A program made the position numbers and the translations under genes. DNA of 64,000 bases from Arsukibacterium tuosuense. GTDB taxonomy: Bacteria > Pseudomonadota > Gammaproteobacteria > Enterobacterales > Alteromonadaceae. Every line of letters begins with the position of its first letter. The stretch's first letter is position 1. The notes beneath the pieces were generated by a model. The model did not search any database. It was given only the letters and a program-made list of their open reading frames with translations, and was not told the origin of the DNA. Of the stretch, positions 26,569 through 36,734 are shown piece by piece. The stretch is taken from the NCBI RefSeq assembly GCF_900215315.1, contig NZ_OBEB01000009.1, positions 106,002 through 170,001 of the forward strand. The letters run 5' to 3'.

Positions 26569-29199
26569 TTACCCCGAGTTACGCATGCCGGCGGCAATAC
26601 CGGCGATACTGACCATCAGCGCGCGGCTGATCATCGGGTTGACCCGCTCGGGCTGATGGCGTACCCGGTGCAACAGCTCGGCCTGCAGAATATGCAGCGG
26701 GTCGACGTAGGTGTTACGCAGCATTATCGACTCTCTAATCCAGCTTTCTTTCGCCATCAGGGTATCGCTGTGGATCAGTTTTAGTAGCAAGTCACGATCG
26801 GCTGTTAGCTGCTGGCGCAGGCTTTGACCTAAATGCTTTAACTCATCCGGCACCAGCACTTTGTCGTAATAAGCGGCAATGTCGCTGTCGGCTTTTAAAA
26901 ATACCATTTCCAGCATCGACATCCGGGTGGCGAAGAACGGCCATTGCTGCTGCATTTCGTCAAGCAGTGCGGCTTTATCCTGCTCGGCAGCCTTGGCCAG
27001 TGCTGAACCCGCACCCAGCCAGGCGGGTAACATTAAGCGGTTTTGCGACCAGGCGAATATCCAGGGTATTGCCCGCAGGCTTTCAACGCCGCCGGTCGGG
27101 TTACGTTTGGCCGGCCGGCTGCCAAGCGGTAACTGGCCCAGCTCCTGCTCGGGAGTGGCCGCCCGGAAATAAGCGACAAAATCTTTATTGTGCCGTACCA
27201 CCGCCCGATATGCCTCGCACGAGTCGTCAGCCAGTTGCTGCATCAGCTCGCGCCAGCTTTGCTTGGGTACCGGCGGCGGTAGCAATAAACCTTCCAGTAC
27301 CGCACTGGCATACAGTGCCAGGCTGCGCTCGGCTAATTTGGGCAGGCCAAATTTAAAGCGAATCATCTCGCCCTGCTCAGTTACCCGTAAACCGCCGGCC
27401 AGGGAGCCCGGTGGCTGCGATAAAATAGCCGCATGGGCCGGGCCACCACCACGGCCAATTGTACCGCCACGGCCATGGAACAAGGTCAGTTGCACCTTGG
27501 CTTGCTGGCAAATAGCTACCAGGGCTTCCTGCGCGCTGTACTGGGCCCAGGCTGCAGCAAATACGCCGGCATCTTTGGCTGAATCGGAGTAACCAATCAT
27601 CACTTCCTGTTTACCGTTAATATAGCCACGGTACCAGTCAATGCTCAGCAACCGCTGCATGCAATCCGGCGCATTTTGTAAGTCACTTAAGGTTTCAAAC
27701 AGTGGCGCCACCGGCATCGGGAAACTGCTGCCGGCTTCTTTAAGCAGTAGTTGCACCGCTAACACGTCCGACGGTTTACCTGCCATTGAAATAACATAGG
27801 TGCTAAGCGCTTCGCTGCCGTGGCGGGCGACAATGTCACAGGTATCCAGTACTTCCTGTACCTCGTCAGACGGCTGCCAGTTTTTCGGGAATAACGGCCG
27901 CAGATTGGCCAGTTCGGCCAGTAAAAAGGCCTGACGGGCGCCCTCGTCCCAGGCACTGTAATCGCCCAGGCCCAGATGTTGGGTTAGTTCGGCAAATACC
28001 TGGGCATGGCGCGCCGCATCCTGGCGGATATCGAGCTTTAACAGGGTTAAACCAAAGGCATAGGCACGGCGAATGGTATCCAGCAGCCGGCCATTGGCAA
28101 TGACTGTCATGCCGCAGTCCAGCAGCGACTGATAACACAGCAGTAAAGGGTCAAGTAATTGCTGATTGTGCCAGACTAAATCCTGCGGCCGTTGCAGCCG
28201 CTCATGTTTCAGCGCTTCGGTCAGCCAGTCGCGGCTGCGCAGCAGACCAGCGCGCAACTGGTTCAGTACCAAACGGTACGGCTCGCTGGCCTCGCCTGCG
28301 GCGGCCTGCAGTGCGTCATTCGCCTGATACATTGATAATTCACTGCTCAGAAAATCTAAATCGGCAGCAAATAAGTCGGCGGCCTTCCAGCGGCTCAGTA
28401 GCAGCACCTGACGGGTTACTTTAGCCGTAACAAAAGGGTTGCCATCGCGATCACCGCCCATCCAGGAAGAAAACTTTACTGGCGCAGCATCGAGTGCCAG
28501 GCCATTGCCGGTGGCGCTTTGCAGCTTGTTATCCAGCTCGCGCAGAAAATCCGGAATAGCCTGCCACAACGAGCTTTCAATTACCGCAAAGCCCGATTTC
28601 GCCTCATCAACCGGCGTTGGCCGCTGCTCACGAATTTCGTTGGTATGCCAGGCCTGAGCAATCAGCTCACTGAGCCTGAGTTCAACTTTCTGTTGCTGCG
28701 CGACAGTTAAGTCCTGTTCCAGTTCAGTGAGGCAGGCGGCAATTTCGGTCAGCTTATGAATAAGGGTGCGGCGCGATACTTCGGTCGGGTGGGCTGTTAG
28801 TACCAGCTCTATCGATAAATTGGCCACCGCTTGTTTGACCTTGCTGTCATCCAGCTTTTTATCCTGCAACAGGCTAAACAGCTCGTGCAGCGGTTCAGGC
28901 TTTTCAATACTGGCGTGGCCAATCCGGCTGATAGTGTGATGTTGCTCGGCTAAATTGGCCAGGTTGAGAAACTGGGCAAAGGCGCGGGCTACCGGCAGCA
29001 ATTCATCATCGCTTAAACCACGCAGTACTTGTTTCAACTTATCAGCCTGTAGCTCTTCGCCCTGACGCGCCGCTTTGGCCAGCGCCCGAATTTGCTCTAC
29101 CCGTTCCAGCACGGCGTCGCCCAGTTGCTGCCGGATCGTCTCGCCCAGTTGAGTACCCAGCAGGCCAACATTGGTTTTTAGTGCAGCATAATGGTCCAT
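26569..29199 (-). CDS. ppc: Phosphoenolpyruvate carboxylase
   Basis: An 876-residue enzyme (E. coli 883) that adds bicarbonate to PEP to make oxaloacetate. Catalytic His137 lies in [29 protein letters not shown] is the glycine-rich active-site loop, and [21 protein letters not shown] binds substrate. The C-terminus ends MRNSG where the family usually has xxNTG. The start aligns with the E. coli protein. The 255 bp upstream (29200-29454) hold no gene and only imperfect promoter-like matches such as TTGACT at 29388. Confidence 0.96.
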   Translation of the reverse strand: MDHYAALKTNVGLLGTQLGETIRQQLGDAVLERVEQIRALAKAARQGEELQADKLKQVLRGLSDDELLPVARAFAQFLNLANLAEQHHTISRIGHASIEKPEPLHELFSLLQDKKLDDSKVKQAVANLSIELVLTAHPTEVSRRTLIHKLTEIAACLTELEQDLTVAQQQKVELRLSELIAQAWHTNEIREQRPTPVDEAKSGFAVIESSLWQAIPDFLRELDNKLQSATGNGLALDAAPVKFSSWMGGDRDGNPFVTAKVTRQVLLLSRWKAADLFAADLDFLSSELSMYQANDALQAAAGEASEPYRLVLNQLRAGLLRSRDWLTEALKHERLQRPQDLVWHNQQLLDPLLLCYQSLLDCGMTVIANGRLLDTIRRAYAFGLTLLKLDIRQDAARHAQVFAELTQHLGLGDYSAWDEGARQAFLLAELANLRPLFPKNWQPSDEVQEVLDTCDIVARHGSEALSTYVISMAGKPSDVLAVQLLLKEAGSSFPMPVAPLFETLSDLQNAPDCMQRLLSIDWYRGYINGKQEVMIGYSDSAKDAGVFAAAWAQYSAQEALVAICQQAKVQLTLFHGRGGTIGRGGGPAHAAILSQPPGSLAGGLRVTEQGEMIRFKFGLPKLAERSLALYASAVLEGLLLPPPVPKQSWRELMQQLADDSCEAYRAVVRHNKDFVAYFRAATPEQELGQLPLGSRPAKRNPTGGVESLRAIPWIFAWSQNRLMLPAWLGAGSALAKAAEQDKAALLDEMQQQWPFFATRMSMLEMVFLKADSDIAAYYDKVLVPDELKHLGQSLRQQLTADRDLLLKLIHSDTLMAKESWIRESIMLRNTYVDPLHILQAELLHRVRHQPERVNPMISRALMVSIAGIAAGMRNSG

Positions 29200-29454
29200 T
29201 TCAGTATCTCTGTTTTATTTTCTGGTTTAACTAAACATCGCGGATAAACTCACCCTAGCCTGTAATCAATTGGTACTCAACTATGACAGGTTACAAAAGC
29301 AGCAACACAATTGGTAAGACCAAATTACCAAACTAGCAAATTTGGGATCAGCACGTTCAGACAAAACGTTATTCATCGACAATAGTATTGACTAAAATAA
29401 CTGGCTGCAGCCATGCTATAGTTCATCATTATTTTTTTAGCGGTAGATCGCCTG

Positions 29455-30171
29455 ATGTCCACACCAGCCAGCACCCCGGTCCGTCCGGTTAAACAGAAAA
29501 AATCCGGTTTTTTAAGCAATATGATTTTTAATATTGTGATCCCGGCCGTTATTCTCAGCCGCTTTAGTGGTGAAGACACCTTAGGCCCGGTGTGGGGGGT
29601 GGTGGTCGCACTGGCCTTTCCATTGCTGTTTGGCCTGTGGGAGCTGCTGCAATCGGGTAAAGTTAATTTTTACTCCATTCTCGGTATTATCAGTGTGCTG
29701 CTGACCGGCGGCATCAGCCTGCTGCAGCTTGACCCGGCCTATATTGCGATTAAAGAAGCGATGATCCCGGCGATAATCGGCATCATCGTGCTGATAAGCC
29801 AGTACACCCCGTTTCCGCTGGTGAAAAAACTGCTGATTAACCCTGATTTACTGGATACCGATAAATTGTATCAGGCGCTGGCAGAGCAGGCGAACCGCGA
29901 ATTATTCGAGCAACGGGTAGCTCGCGCAGGCTATATCGTCGCATCGGCGTTTTTTGTGTCAGCCGTGCTGAATTATGTGCTGGCCAAAGCCATCGTAGTC
30001 AGCCAACCGGGCACCACCGCCTACGCCGAAGAGCTGGGCCGGATGACCTGGCTCAGCTATCCGGTAATAGTGTTGCCGGTAATGGTGCTGCTGATGGGCG
30101 CCATTATTTATATGTTTGCCCAGATTGGGAAACTGACCAACCAGCCGCTGGAAGAGTTTATTCTGCAGTAG
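29455..30171 (+). CDS. VC0807-like integral membrane protein
   Basis: A 238-residue protein with about five to six membrane helices and a Lys-rich N-terminus (PVRPVKQKKSGFLSN). Conserved features of the VC0807 family are visible: IFNIVIPAVILSRFS near the N-terminus and IGIIVLISQYTPFPLVKKLL in the middle. The family has been linked by fold to transporters but its role is not established. Its 3' end overlaps that of the convergent sodium-channel gene by 14 bp. No strong ribosome site is seen. Confidence 0.75.
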   Translation: MSTPASTPVRPVKQKKSGFLSNMIFNIVIPAVILSRFSGEDTLGPVWGVVVALAFPLLFGLWELLQSGKVNFYSILGIISVLLTGGISLLQLDPAYIAIKEAMIPAIIGIIVLISQYTPFPLVKKLLINPDLLDTDKLYQALAEQANRELFEQRVARAGYIVASAFFVSAVLNYVLAKAIVVSQPGTTAYAEELGRMTWLSYPVIVLPVMVLLMGAIIYMFAQIGKLTNQPLEEFILQ

Positions 30172-30994
30172 GTTTTTTTAACTCGCTGCGAAGCATCTGC
30201 AGCTCTTGTTGTAATTGCTGCATTTGCAATAACAGCTGCTGCTGGGTAGCCTGCTCAGCATCGTGCTCTTGCTGATGTTCTTCGTCGTGCATGCTTTGTA
30301 CGGCATTGACAATAACGGCAATAAACAGATTAAGCATGGTAAAGGTGGCGATCAGAATAAAGGGCACAAAGAACGCCCAGGCGTAAGGGAACTCCGCAAT
30401 AACCGGCCGGGCTATGCCCATTGACCAGCTTTCCAGGGTCATGATCTGGAACAGGGTATACAACGACGCTCCTAAGCTGCCAAACCAGTCGGGAAAAGCT
30501 TCACCAAATAGTTTAGTAACCATCACTGCCGCGACGTAATAGATTAGCGCCAGCACCATAGCAATCGACAGCATGCCGTTCAGTGATTTAATTAATGCGC
30601 CAACAATTTTGCGCATTGACGGTACAAAGGTCAGTACCCGTAACACCCGCAATACCCGCAGCGCCCGCAATACCGCGAATGGCCCACTGGCCGGCACCAG
30701 GGCTATGCCCACCACAATAAAATCGAAAATACTCCAGCCATCTTTAAAAAAGGCCAGCCGGTGGACATAAATTCGCAGGGAAATTTCCACCACGAAGATG
30801 GCCAGAATAATTTTATCAAGCATTAACAACGAAGGGCCAACAGCCTGCATCACTGCAACTGAGGTTTCCAACCCCAGTATGACGGCATTAATTAAAATAA
30901 GAGTCAGTAAACTACGTTGCACGCTGCTACGCTGCAGAAAATGGCCGACTTTATGCCGCAAAGGGCTGACGCCGGGGAAGCTGTTACTACTCAT
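30158..30994 (-). CDS. Voltage-gated sodium channel, NaChBac/NavAb type
   Basis: A 278-residue six-helix channel subunit that assembles as a tetramer in the inner membrane. S1-S4 span about 27-122. S4 has four regularly spaced Arg at 110, 113, 116 and 119 (RALRVLRVLRVL). The pore loop has the filter TLESWSMG (186-193), identical to that of NavAb, so sodium selectivity is expected. S6 (about 208-233) leads into a Gln/Leu-rich C-terminal coiled coil (240-270), which helps tetramerisation in this family. In marine relatives such channels are tied to pH homeostasis, motility and chemotaxis. Convergent with, and overlapping, the VC0807-like gene. Confidence 0.92.
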   Translation of the reverse strand: MSSNSFPGVSPLRHKVGHFLQRSSVQRSLLTLILINAVILGLETSVAVMQAVGPSLLMLDKIILAIFVVEISLRIYVHRLAFFKDGWSIFDFIVVGIALVPASGPFAVLRALRVLRVLRVLTFVPSMRKIVGALIKSLNGMLSIAMVLALIYYVAAVMVTKLFGEAFPDWFGSLGASLYTLFQIMTLESWSMGIARPVIAEFPYAWAFFVPFILIATFTMLNLFIAVIVNAVQSMHDEEHQQEHDAEQATQQQLLLQMQQLQQELQMLRSELKKPTAE

Positions 30995-31141
30995 ACTGCA
31001 CCTCAGAATTAAACTGGCGCTATTGTATGTCAGCCAGTTGGCAGATCAATCAGCTTGACGGCCCATCCCGTTAAAATATCTTTCTGATAACAAAGTAATC
31101 CAGGCATTGAAAGCTTAATCTGGCCTGACGGTGTCATTAAA

Positions 31142-31822
31142 CTAGCCGTTTTTTTTATCTACCGTAAAGCACAAGTTAAAACCTGTTCGTTGCCACATCA
31201 TGGCGGTTAAACCAAAGTAAAGCGACATATATAGCGCAAAATGCCATTCGATAACATTCTCCGCGGCGTCAGCCCAGCTGACGCCGCTGGCTTTAATAAC
31301 AATATTGGCATTACCGAGGCACCAGTAAAGCACCATTAGCAGGAATTGCAGCGTTAAATAAAAGCGAACTTTACTATCCAGTATCTTCCCTTTCAGTTTA
31401 ACGCTTCGGATGCTTAACATTTGCGCCAGAATCGTTAAGCCAAAGTACAACGTGGTGCCGTAGCGGCGTAAAAGTCGGTAAATGTCGCCGCTGGTACCCA
31501 GAAAATCTATATATAAGACTAAAAAAATAGCGCCTGTCGCACCTAAAATAAAAATAGTTCTTTGAGATTGTTGAGTAATTTTTTCTAACCAGACAGCTTG
31601 TAAATACCAGAAAATAATCAGTAACGCCGCTGTTGGCATCATAAGGCCCCGGAATAGAAATATTGCATTTCCTTCACGGGCTGCCCGGCTGATTGATGTG
31701 CAGCCTTCAATATACGGTACACACTCCCGCGCCACACCTTCCCAAAGGCCAACTAAAAATGCCCCGTGTGCGGCAATAACGGGGATTAAACAAATGCTCC
31801 AGGCGATATAGTAAGGGCGGAT
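31142..31822 (-). CDS. Six-helix membrane protein, unknown function; start codon apparently ATC
   Basis: The reading frame encodes about six membrane helices and the motif VPYIEGCTSISRAAREG after the first one, recalling Frag1/DRAM/Sfk1-type proteins, but I am not sure of the family. From the only conventional start, GTG at 31735, the first helix would be lost. In the same frame 29 codons upstream, a perfect GGAGGT is followed after four bases by ATC (31822), giving (M)RPYYIAWSICLIPV, a proper first helix. A TAA closes the frame 13 codons farther upstream and no ATG lies between. So the start is probably a mutated ATG, a rare ATC start or a sequencing error. Confidence 0.6.
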   Translation of the reverse strand: MRPYYIAWSICLIPVIAAHGAFLVGLWEGVARECVPYIEGCTSISRAAREGNAIFLFRGLMMPTAALLIIFWYLQAVWLEKITQQSQRTIFILGATGAIFLVLYIDFLGTSGDIYRLLRRYGTTLYFGLTILAQMLSIRSVKLKGKILDSKVRFYLTLQFLLMVLYWCLGNANIVIKASGVSWADAAENVIEWHFALYMSLYFGLTAMMWQRTGFNLCFTVDKKNG

Positions 31823-31948
31823 AAAAACCTCCAGCTCAGGTGGATAGCGAAATTATCCCGACGGACTGCGCACTAAAAGTATTGAGTAGACCGCTCTGAA
31901 TATCAACATAACGGCGATAATCTTAGTTATTTGATCAACAATGCAGCC

Positions 31949-33121
31949 TCAGCTTGCTTGGGTAAACCGCTCAAAAGCCGCGGTTAAATCTGCTAGTAAA
32001 TCGTCGACATGCTCCAGGCCGATATGCAGCCGGATTAGCGGCCCGCTATATGGCCAGCTGCTGGCAGTGCGCAGTTTTTGCAGCTGCATCGTGGCCGTAA
32101 CCAGGCTTTCATAACCGCCCCAGGAAAAGCCCATTTTAAAATGTGCCATGCCTTCGATAAAGGCTGCTACCTGCTGTTGACTACCCTGCTTTAACACAAA
32201 CGATAATAAGCCATTGCTGCCAGAAAAATCACGCTGAAAAATGGCGTGGCCCGGATGAGACGGCAATGCAGGGTGCAGCACGGTTTCGACCTCTGGCCGC
32301 TGCTGCAACCAGTTGGCAACGGTAAGCGCACTTTGTTCATGCTGTTGCATCCGCACTGCTAAGGTACGCAAACCACGCAACGCAGTATAGGCGTCGTCGG
32401 CAGAGGTACAGTAACCCATTAAATAACTGTGTTCGCGAAGTGCTGGCCAGTGTTTTTCGTTAGCACTGGCGGTGCCCAGCATCACATCTGAGTGGCCGAC
32501 AATGTATTTGGTAGCGGCCTGAATGGAAATATCCACCCCCAGCGCAAACGGCTGGCATAAAATGGGCGATGCCCAGGTGTTATCTAGTATGGTGACAATA
32601 TTATGCTGCTTTGCTACGGCGCAAATAGCCGGAATATCCTGCATTTCAAAGGTCAGCGAGCCGGGCGACTCCATAAATATAACCCTGGTATTCGCCTTAA
32701 TTAATCCGGCAATACCAGCGCCAATTTGCGGGTCATAATAGCTGGTTTCAATACCAAAGCCCTTTAATAGTTTGTCACACAAAGCCCGGGTAGGCTCGTA
32801 TACACTGTCGACCATCAGCAGGTGATCACCACTTTGTAAAAATGCCAGCAGGGCGCCACTTACTGCGGCTGCTCCGCAAGGATACAAGGCACAACCGGCG
32901 CCGCCTTCTAACTCACAAATGGCTTCTTGTAACGCAAAATGGGTGTCAGTACCCCGCCGGCCGTAAAATGGTACCCGGTTGCCGCGTTGCAAGGTGGCCT
33001 GCTTCAGTTCACTAAAGGTATCAAATACGATGGTAGATGCCCGCACCACCGGTGGATTAACCGCATAACCCGTGTATTTTTTTGCCCGCCCGGCATCGAT
33101 AAGTTTGGTATTTTTATGCAT
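31949..33121 (-). CDS. metC: Cystathionine beta-lyase
   Basis: A 390-residue PLP enzyme of the Cys/Met-metabolism family that cleaves cystathionine to homocysteine, pyruvate and ammonia. PLP Lys205 is in QAATKYIVGHSD; FYGRRGTDTHFALQEAI binds phosphate from the neighbouring subunit; ILDNTWASP carries the PLP Asp. The ending SWGGYESLV and PLIRLHIGLE match MetC rather than MetB. The promoter contains two adjacent MetJ-like boxes. Divergent from a TonB-dependent receptor gene across 216 bp. Confidence 0.92.
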   Translation of the reverse strand: MHKNTKLIDAGRAKKYTGYAVNPPVVRASTIVFDTFSELKQATLQRGNRVPFYGRRGTDTHFALQEAICELEGGAGCALYPCGAAAVSGALLAFLQSGDHLLMVDSVYEPTRALCDKLLKGFGIETSYYDPQIGAGIAGLIKANTRVIFMESPGSLTFEMQDIPAICAVAKQHNIVTILDNTWASPILCQPFALGVDISIQAATKYIVGHSDVMLGTASANEKHWPALREHSYLMGYCTSADDAYTALRGLRTLAVRMQQHEQSALTVANWLQQRPEVETVLHPALPSHPGHAIFQRDFSGSNGLLSFVLKQGSQQQVAAFIEGMAHFKMGFSWGGYESLVTATMQLQKLRTASSWPYSGPLIRLHIGLEHVDDLLADLTAAFERFTQAS

Positions 33122-33148
33122 GGATATGCCCCACTGCGACCTTGGTCG

Positions 33149-33176
33149 AATATATAAGCCATCTGGATGTCTGTAA
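33149..33176 (-). promoter_or_regulatory. metC promoter with two MetJ boxes in the spacer
   Basis: On the metC strand TTACAG and TATATT are spaced by 16 bases. The adjacent octamers AGACATCC and AGATGGCT (33157-33172) each match the MetJ consensus AGACGTCT at 6 of 8 positions and fill the spacer and the -35 edge. Repression by occlusion of the promoter is the natural reading. Confidence 0.65.
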
Positions 33177-33337
33177 CATGCTAACCTGTTTCTAGCGAAA
33201 GATCACCTTACTAAATATCAGGTTAATGATCCTGCCACAGTTAACAGCAGTATTGCATTAGAGATACAAAGATTACTGAAGTTTGACAAGCCCGATGCGG
33301 CCGCCTACGTTTTAATGATAACAACAAGGAGCTTACT

Positions 33338-35839
33338 ATGCGCAGTGCAGCTTTACACCCTCTGGTACTGGCGATCAGTGCCGCGTTGCTTAGCCCGGCT
33401 TTTGTTGTGCAGGCGCAAAGTAATAATAACCAACAAGCCGATGAGCAAAAAATTGAACAGATTATTGTTACCGGTACCCGGGTTGCCGGCCGGTCAGTGG
33501 ATGATACGGCGGTACCGATCGACATAATAGGCGTTGAAGCCCTGGAACGCTCAGGCTCGACCGAGCTCAATCAGGTGTTATCAGTGGCGTTGCCATCTTT
33601 TAACTTCCCGCGCCCGGGCCTGGCCGATGGTACTGATACCATTCGCCCGGCTACCTTGCGCGGTTTAGGCCCGGATCAGTCTTTGGTACTGGTGAATTCA
33701 AAGCGGCGCCATGCCGCGTCACTGGTAAATGTTAATGGCACCGTTGGCCGTGGCAGTTCTGCAGTAGACTTAAATACGATACCTACCGCAGCTATTCGTA
33801 GTGTCGAAGTACTGCGTGATGGCGCCTCAGCCCAGTATGGCTCTGATGCCATAGCCGGAGTAATTAACGTCCGGTTGCGTGATGCCAGTGAAGGGGGCAA
33901 CGTTACCTTATCTTACGGCTATCGCGATTCTGCCTATACCGTACCAACTACGCCGCCACCGGCTAATGCCACCTGGAGTGCGCCGGGCGAGATTAAGCGC
34001 AGCGTTAATGATGGCGAAACCATTAACTTATCTGGCTGGAAAGGGTTTGCCCTGCCCAGTAACGGCTATCTGACGCTGGCCGCTGAATTTAAAGATGCTG
34101 AACGCACCGAACGGGGCGGTTACGACTATCGTCAGCAATATCCGCTAGTCGACGGTGAGTATGACCCACGCGAGCAGAGCATTGAGCGTTTTAACGCCTG
34201 GTATGGCGAGCCGGAACTACAGCAATTTACCCTGTTTGCCAATGCCGGCATGCTGTTAGACAGTGGCAAGCTGTATGGCTGGGCCAGCTTTCAGGATAGA
34301 TCGGCCCGCTCTGGCGGCTTTTACCGACGGGCCCTGGACGACCGCAATGTTATTGAAGTGCACCCGGATGGCTTTTTACCCATTATTGCCCCTGATGTAA
34401 CGGATACCAGCTTTGCTGTGGGTTACGAATGGGATATTGCCGACTGGAGCATGGATGCCTCGGTAGTGTATGGTATGAATGAAATGGCCTTTACCATCGA
34501 AAATACTGTTAACCGCTCGATTGGCCCCAGCAGCAAAACAGAATTTGATGCCGGTGGTTTTGACTATGATCAGTGGGTATTTAATTTATCAGCTGTGACT
34601 TCTTTTGATATAGCCAGCTTCGCCTCTCCGGTAAACCTGGCAACCGGTGTTGAGGTGCGCCGGGAAGGGTACTCAATTTTTGCCGGTGAACCCGACTCTT
34701 ACCGCAATGGCGGCGTGTTATTGCCTAACGGTAATCCCACTCAATCGGGTTCGCAGGTGTTCCCGGGCTTCCGGCCAGCCAACGAGGTAGATGAAAGCCG
34801 GCGGGCAGTAGGGGTTTATGTCGACCTGGAAGCCAATATCACCGACAACCTGCTGGGTTCAGTCGCGCTGCGGGCAGAGGATTATTCAGACTTTGGCAAT
34901 AATGTTACCGGCAAACTGGCGCTGCGCTATGATGTCAGTGACAGAGTTGGTTTGCGGGGCAGCGTCCAAAATGGTTTCCGCGCGCCATCGCTGCAACAAC
35001 AATATTTTACCAGTACCTCCACTAACTTTATTGACGGCATTCCGTTTGATATCACTACCTTCCCGGTCAATAATCCGGCTGCCATTGCTCTGGGCTCGTC
35101 GCCTCTGGATGCAGAGGAGTCCGTTAACTTCTCGTTGGGCGCAGTGTTCCGGGTCGGTGATTTAACCCTCACCATAGATGGCTACCGGATAGATATTGAC
35201 GACAGAATCGTTTTGTCAGAAAACCTGACCCAGCCTAATGTGCGGGCTTACCTGGAATCTTTGGGTTTAATTGGCATTGGTGGCGGTCGGTTCTTTATCA
35301 ACGGGGTTGATACCGAAACTCAGGGCGTGGATATTGTGGCCAATTATCCGGTTTACACTGCCGATAAAGGCCGCTTCGATCTGACACTGGTGGCTAACTT
35401 TAACAGCACCGATGTCACCCGGACGCCGGAAACAGCTGAACTGGCAGCGCTGGATCCGGCTCCGGAATTGTTTGGCCGGGTAAATGTCCTGACTTTTGAA
35501 AAAGGTAACCCGAAAAACAAGTTAGGTGCCCATGTTAACTGGAGTTTAGACCGCTTTGGTGCCACCTTCCGTGCTACCCGTTACGGCGAAGTGTTAGCTC
35601 CCAATGCTAACCCGGCTAACGATTTCACCCTGGACGCCACAACCCTGATTGATATTGAGGCACGTTATCAGCTGACCGACAACATGAAGCTGGCCTTTGG
35701 CGCCGACAACCTGCTGGATGAATACCCGGATGCCTTTCCGATTAATTTAAATGGTACCGGCAATACGCCGTTCTCCAACTATTCGCCCTATGGCCGTTCA
35801 GGCCGCCTGGTGTATGGCAGAGTCAGTTACGATTTCTAA
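33338..35839 (+). CDS. TonB-dependent outer-membrane receptor, divergent from metC
   Basis: An 833-residue receptor: signal peptide (to about VVQAQ), TonB box EQIIVTGTRV, plug domain (about 50-170, with LRGLGPDQSLVLVNSKRRH and VEVLRDGASAQYGSDAIAGVINV) and a beta-barrel with terminal Phe (GRVSYDF). The plug motif differs from the receptor at 20228, so they are not close paralogs. AAGGAG is placed well before the ATG. The gene shares its upstream region with metC, whose MetJ boxes lie about 165 bp from this start, so co-regulation by methionine is possible; the ligand is unknown. Confidence 0.9.
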   Translation: MRSAALHPLVLAISAALLSPAFVVQAQSNNNQQADEQKIEQIIVTGTRVAGRSVDDTAVPIDIIGVEALERSGSTELNQVLSVALPSFNFPRPGLADGTDTIRPATLRGLGPDQSLVLVNSKRRHAASLVNVNGTVGRGSSAVDLNTIPTAAIRSVEVLRDGASAQYGSDAIAGVINVRLRDASEGGNVTLSYGYRDSAYTVPTTPPPANATWSAPGEIKRSVNDGETINLSGWKGFALPSNGYLTLAAEFKDAERTERGGYDYRQQYPLVDGEYDPREQSIERFNAWYGEPELQQFTLFANAGMLLDSGKLYGWASFQDRSARSGGFYRRALDDRNVIEVHPDGFLPIIAPDVTDTSFAVGYEWDIADWSMDASVVYGMNEMAFTIENTVNRSIGPSSKTEFDAGGFDYDQWVFNLSAVTSFDIASFASPVNLATGVEVRREGYSIFAGEPDSYRNGGVLLPNGNPTQSGSQVFPGFRPANEVDESRRAVGVYVDLEANITDNLLGSVALRAEDYSDFGNNVTGKLALRYDVSDRVGLRGSVQNGFRAPSLQQQYFTSTSTNFIDGIPFDITTFPVNNPAAIALGSSPLDAEESVNFSLGAVFRVGDLTLTIDGYRIDIDDRIVLSENLTQPNVRAYLESLGLIGIGGGRFFINGVDTETQGVDIVANYPVYTADKGRFDLTLVANFNSTDVTRTPETAELAALDPAPELFGRVNVLTFEKGNPKNKLGAHVNWSLDRFGATFRATRYGEVLAPNANPANDFTLDATTLIDIEARYQLTDNMKLAFGADNLLDEYPDAFPINLNGTGNTPFSNYSPYGRSGRLVYGRVSYDF

Positions 35840-35854
35840 TCAGCAACAAATAGT

Positions 35855-35880
35855 AAAAAAGGCGCTTCGGCGCCTTTTTT
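35855..35880. terminator. Bidirectional terminator with UUCG loop
   Basis: GGCGC-TTCG-GCGCC with six A before and six T after: a stem that works in both directions, between the TonB receptor gene and the convergent EAL gene. Confidence 0.92.
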
Positions 35881-36649
35881 ATAACATACCGTTTAACTCG
35901 GCTGTGGTAATTAACCGCTCCAGCTCAGGCCGGGCAAAATAATAGCCCTGATAATAACGAATACCCAGGCCTAACAGGCAGTCCAGCTCTGCTTTGGTTT
36001 CCACGCCCTCGGCCAATACCAGAGTGCCTTGCAGCTCACACTGGGTAATGGTTTCCTCAATAATAAACTGCTTGGCCGGGTTGGTATCAATATTGCGGAT
36101 CAGCTGCATATCCAGCTTTAAGATATGTGGCTTTAGTTCAACTAGCCAGTCGAGGGTGGCATAGCCCGCGCCGTAATCATCAATCGCGGTTTTAAAGCCA
36201 CGCTTAGCATAGCTGCGGAAAATCCGGTTTAAATGGTCTTTATCCGGAATTTGCTCACCTTCGGTAACTTCAAACACCAGCTTAGTTAAGTCAAAACCGT
36301 ATAAATCGGCCGCCTCAATAGTGGCTTTGATGCAGGTTTCAGGGTTGTAGACGGCATTGGGCAAAAAATTAATATTCAGATAGGTACTACAGCCGAGCCT
36401 GGCTGCCGTTTCTATCGCTTTAACCCGGCAGGCCTGGTCAAAATAATATTTATTGTCGTCGTTGATATGCTCAAACACCCAGCCTGCCCCCTGGCCCTCG
36501 GGGCCACGCACCAGCGCTTCATAGCCGCAAATCACCTGATATTTCCAGTCAATTATTGGCTGAAATGCCATTCGGATCTGAAAACCTAAAGATTTACCGC
36601 TTAAGCAGTCACTGCAAGTTTGCTGTTTAATTTGTGCAGGAAAATCCAT
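35879..36649 (-). CDS. EAL-domain cyclic-di-GMP phosphodiesterase
   Basis: About 256 residues, almost entirely one EAL domain. The catalytic set looks complete: YEALVRG, NINFLPN, FEVTEGEQ, IDDYGAGYATLDW, LKLDMQLI, LAEGVET and YQGYYFARP, so it should hydrolyse c-di-GMP to pGpG. A short N-terminal stretch carries a Cys pair (TCSDCLSG) that could bind metal or sense redox. No sensory or membrane domain is present. The ATG at 36649 is preferred over a TTG at 36655. Its stop lies at the bidirectional terminator. Confidence 0.87.
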   Translation of the reverse strand: MDFPAQIKQQTCSDCLSGKSLGFQIRMAFQPIIDWKYQVICGYEALVRGPEGQGAGWVFEHINDDNKYYFDQACRVKAIETAARLGCSTYLNINFLPNAVYNPETCIKATIEAADLYGFDLTKLVFEVTEGEQIPDKDHLNRIFRSYAKRGFKTAIDDYGAGYATLDWLVELKPHILKLDMQLIRNIDTNPAKQFIIEETITQCELQGTLVLAEGVETKAELDCLLGLGIRYYQGYYFARPELERLITTAELNGML

Positions 36650-36734
36650 CAACAACCATATTTTTCAAAATAAGAACACGTTTAACTTTAGCGATTATCA
36701 GTCACTTTTACCAACTATAAATCGGAAATTCTGG

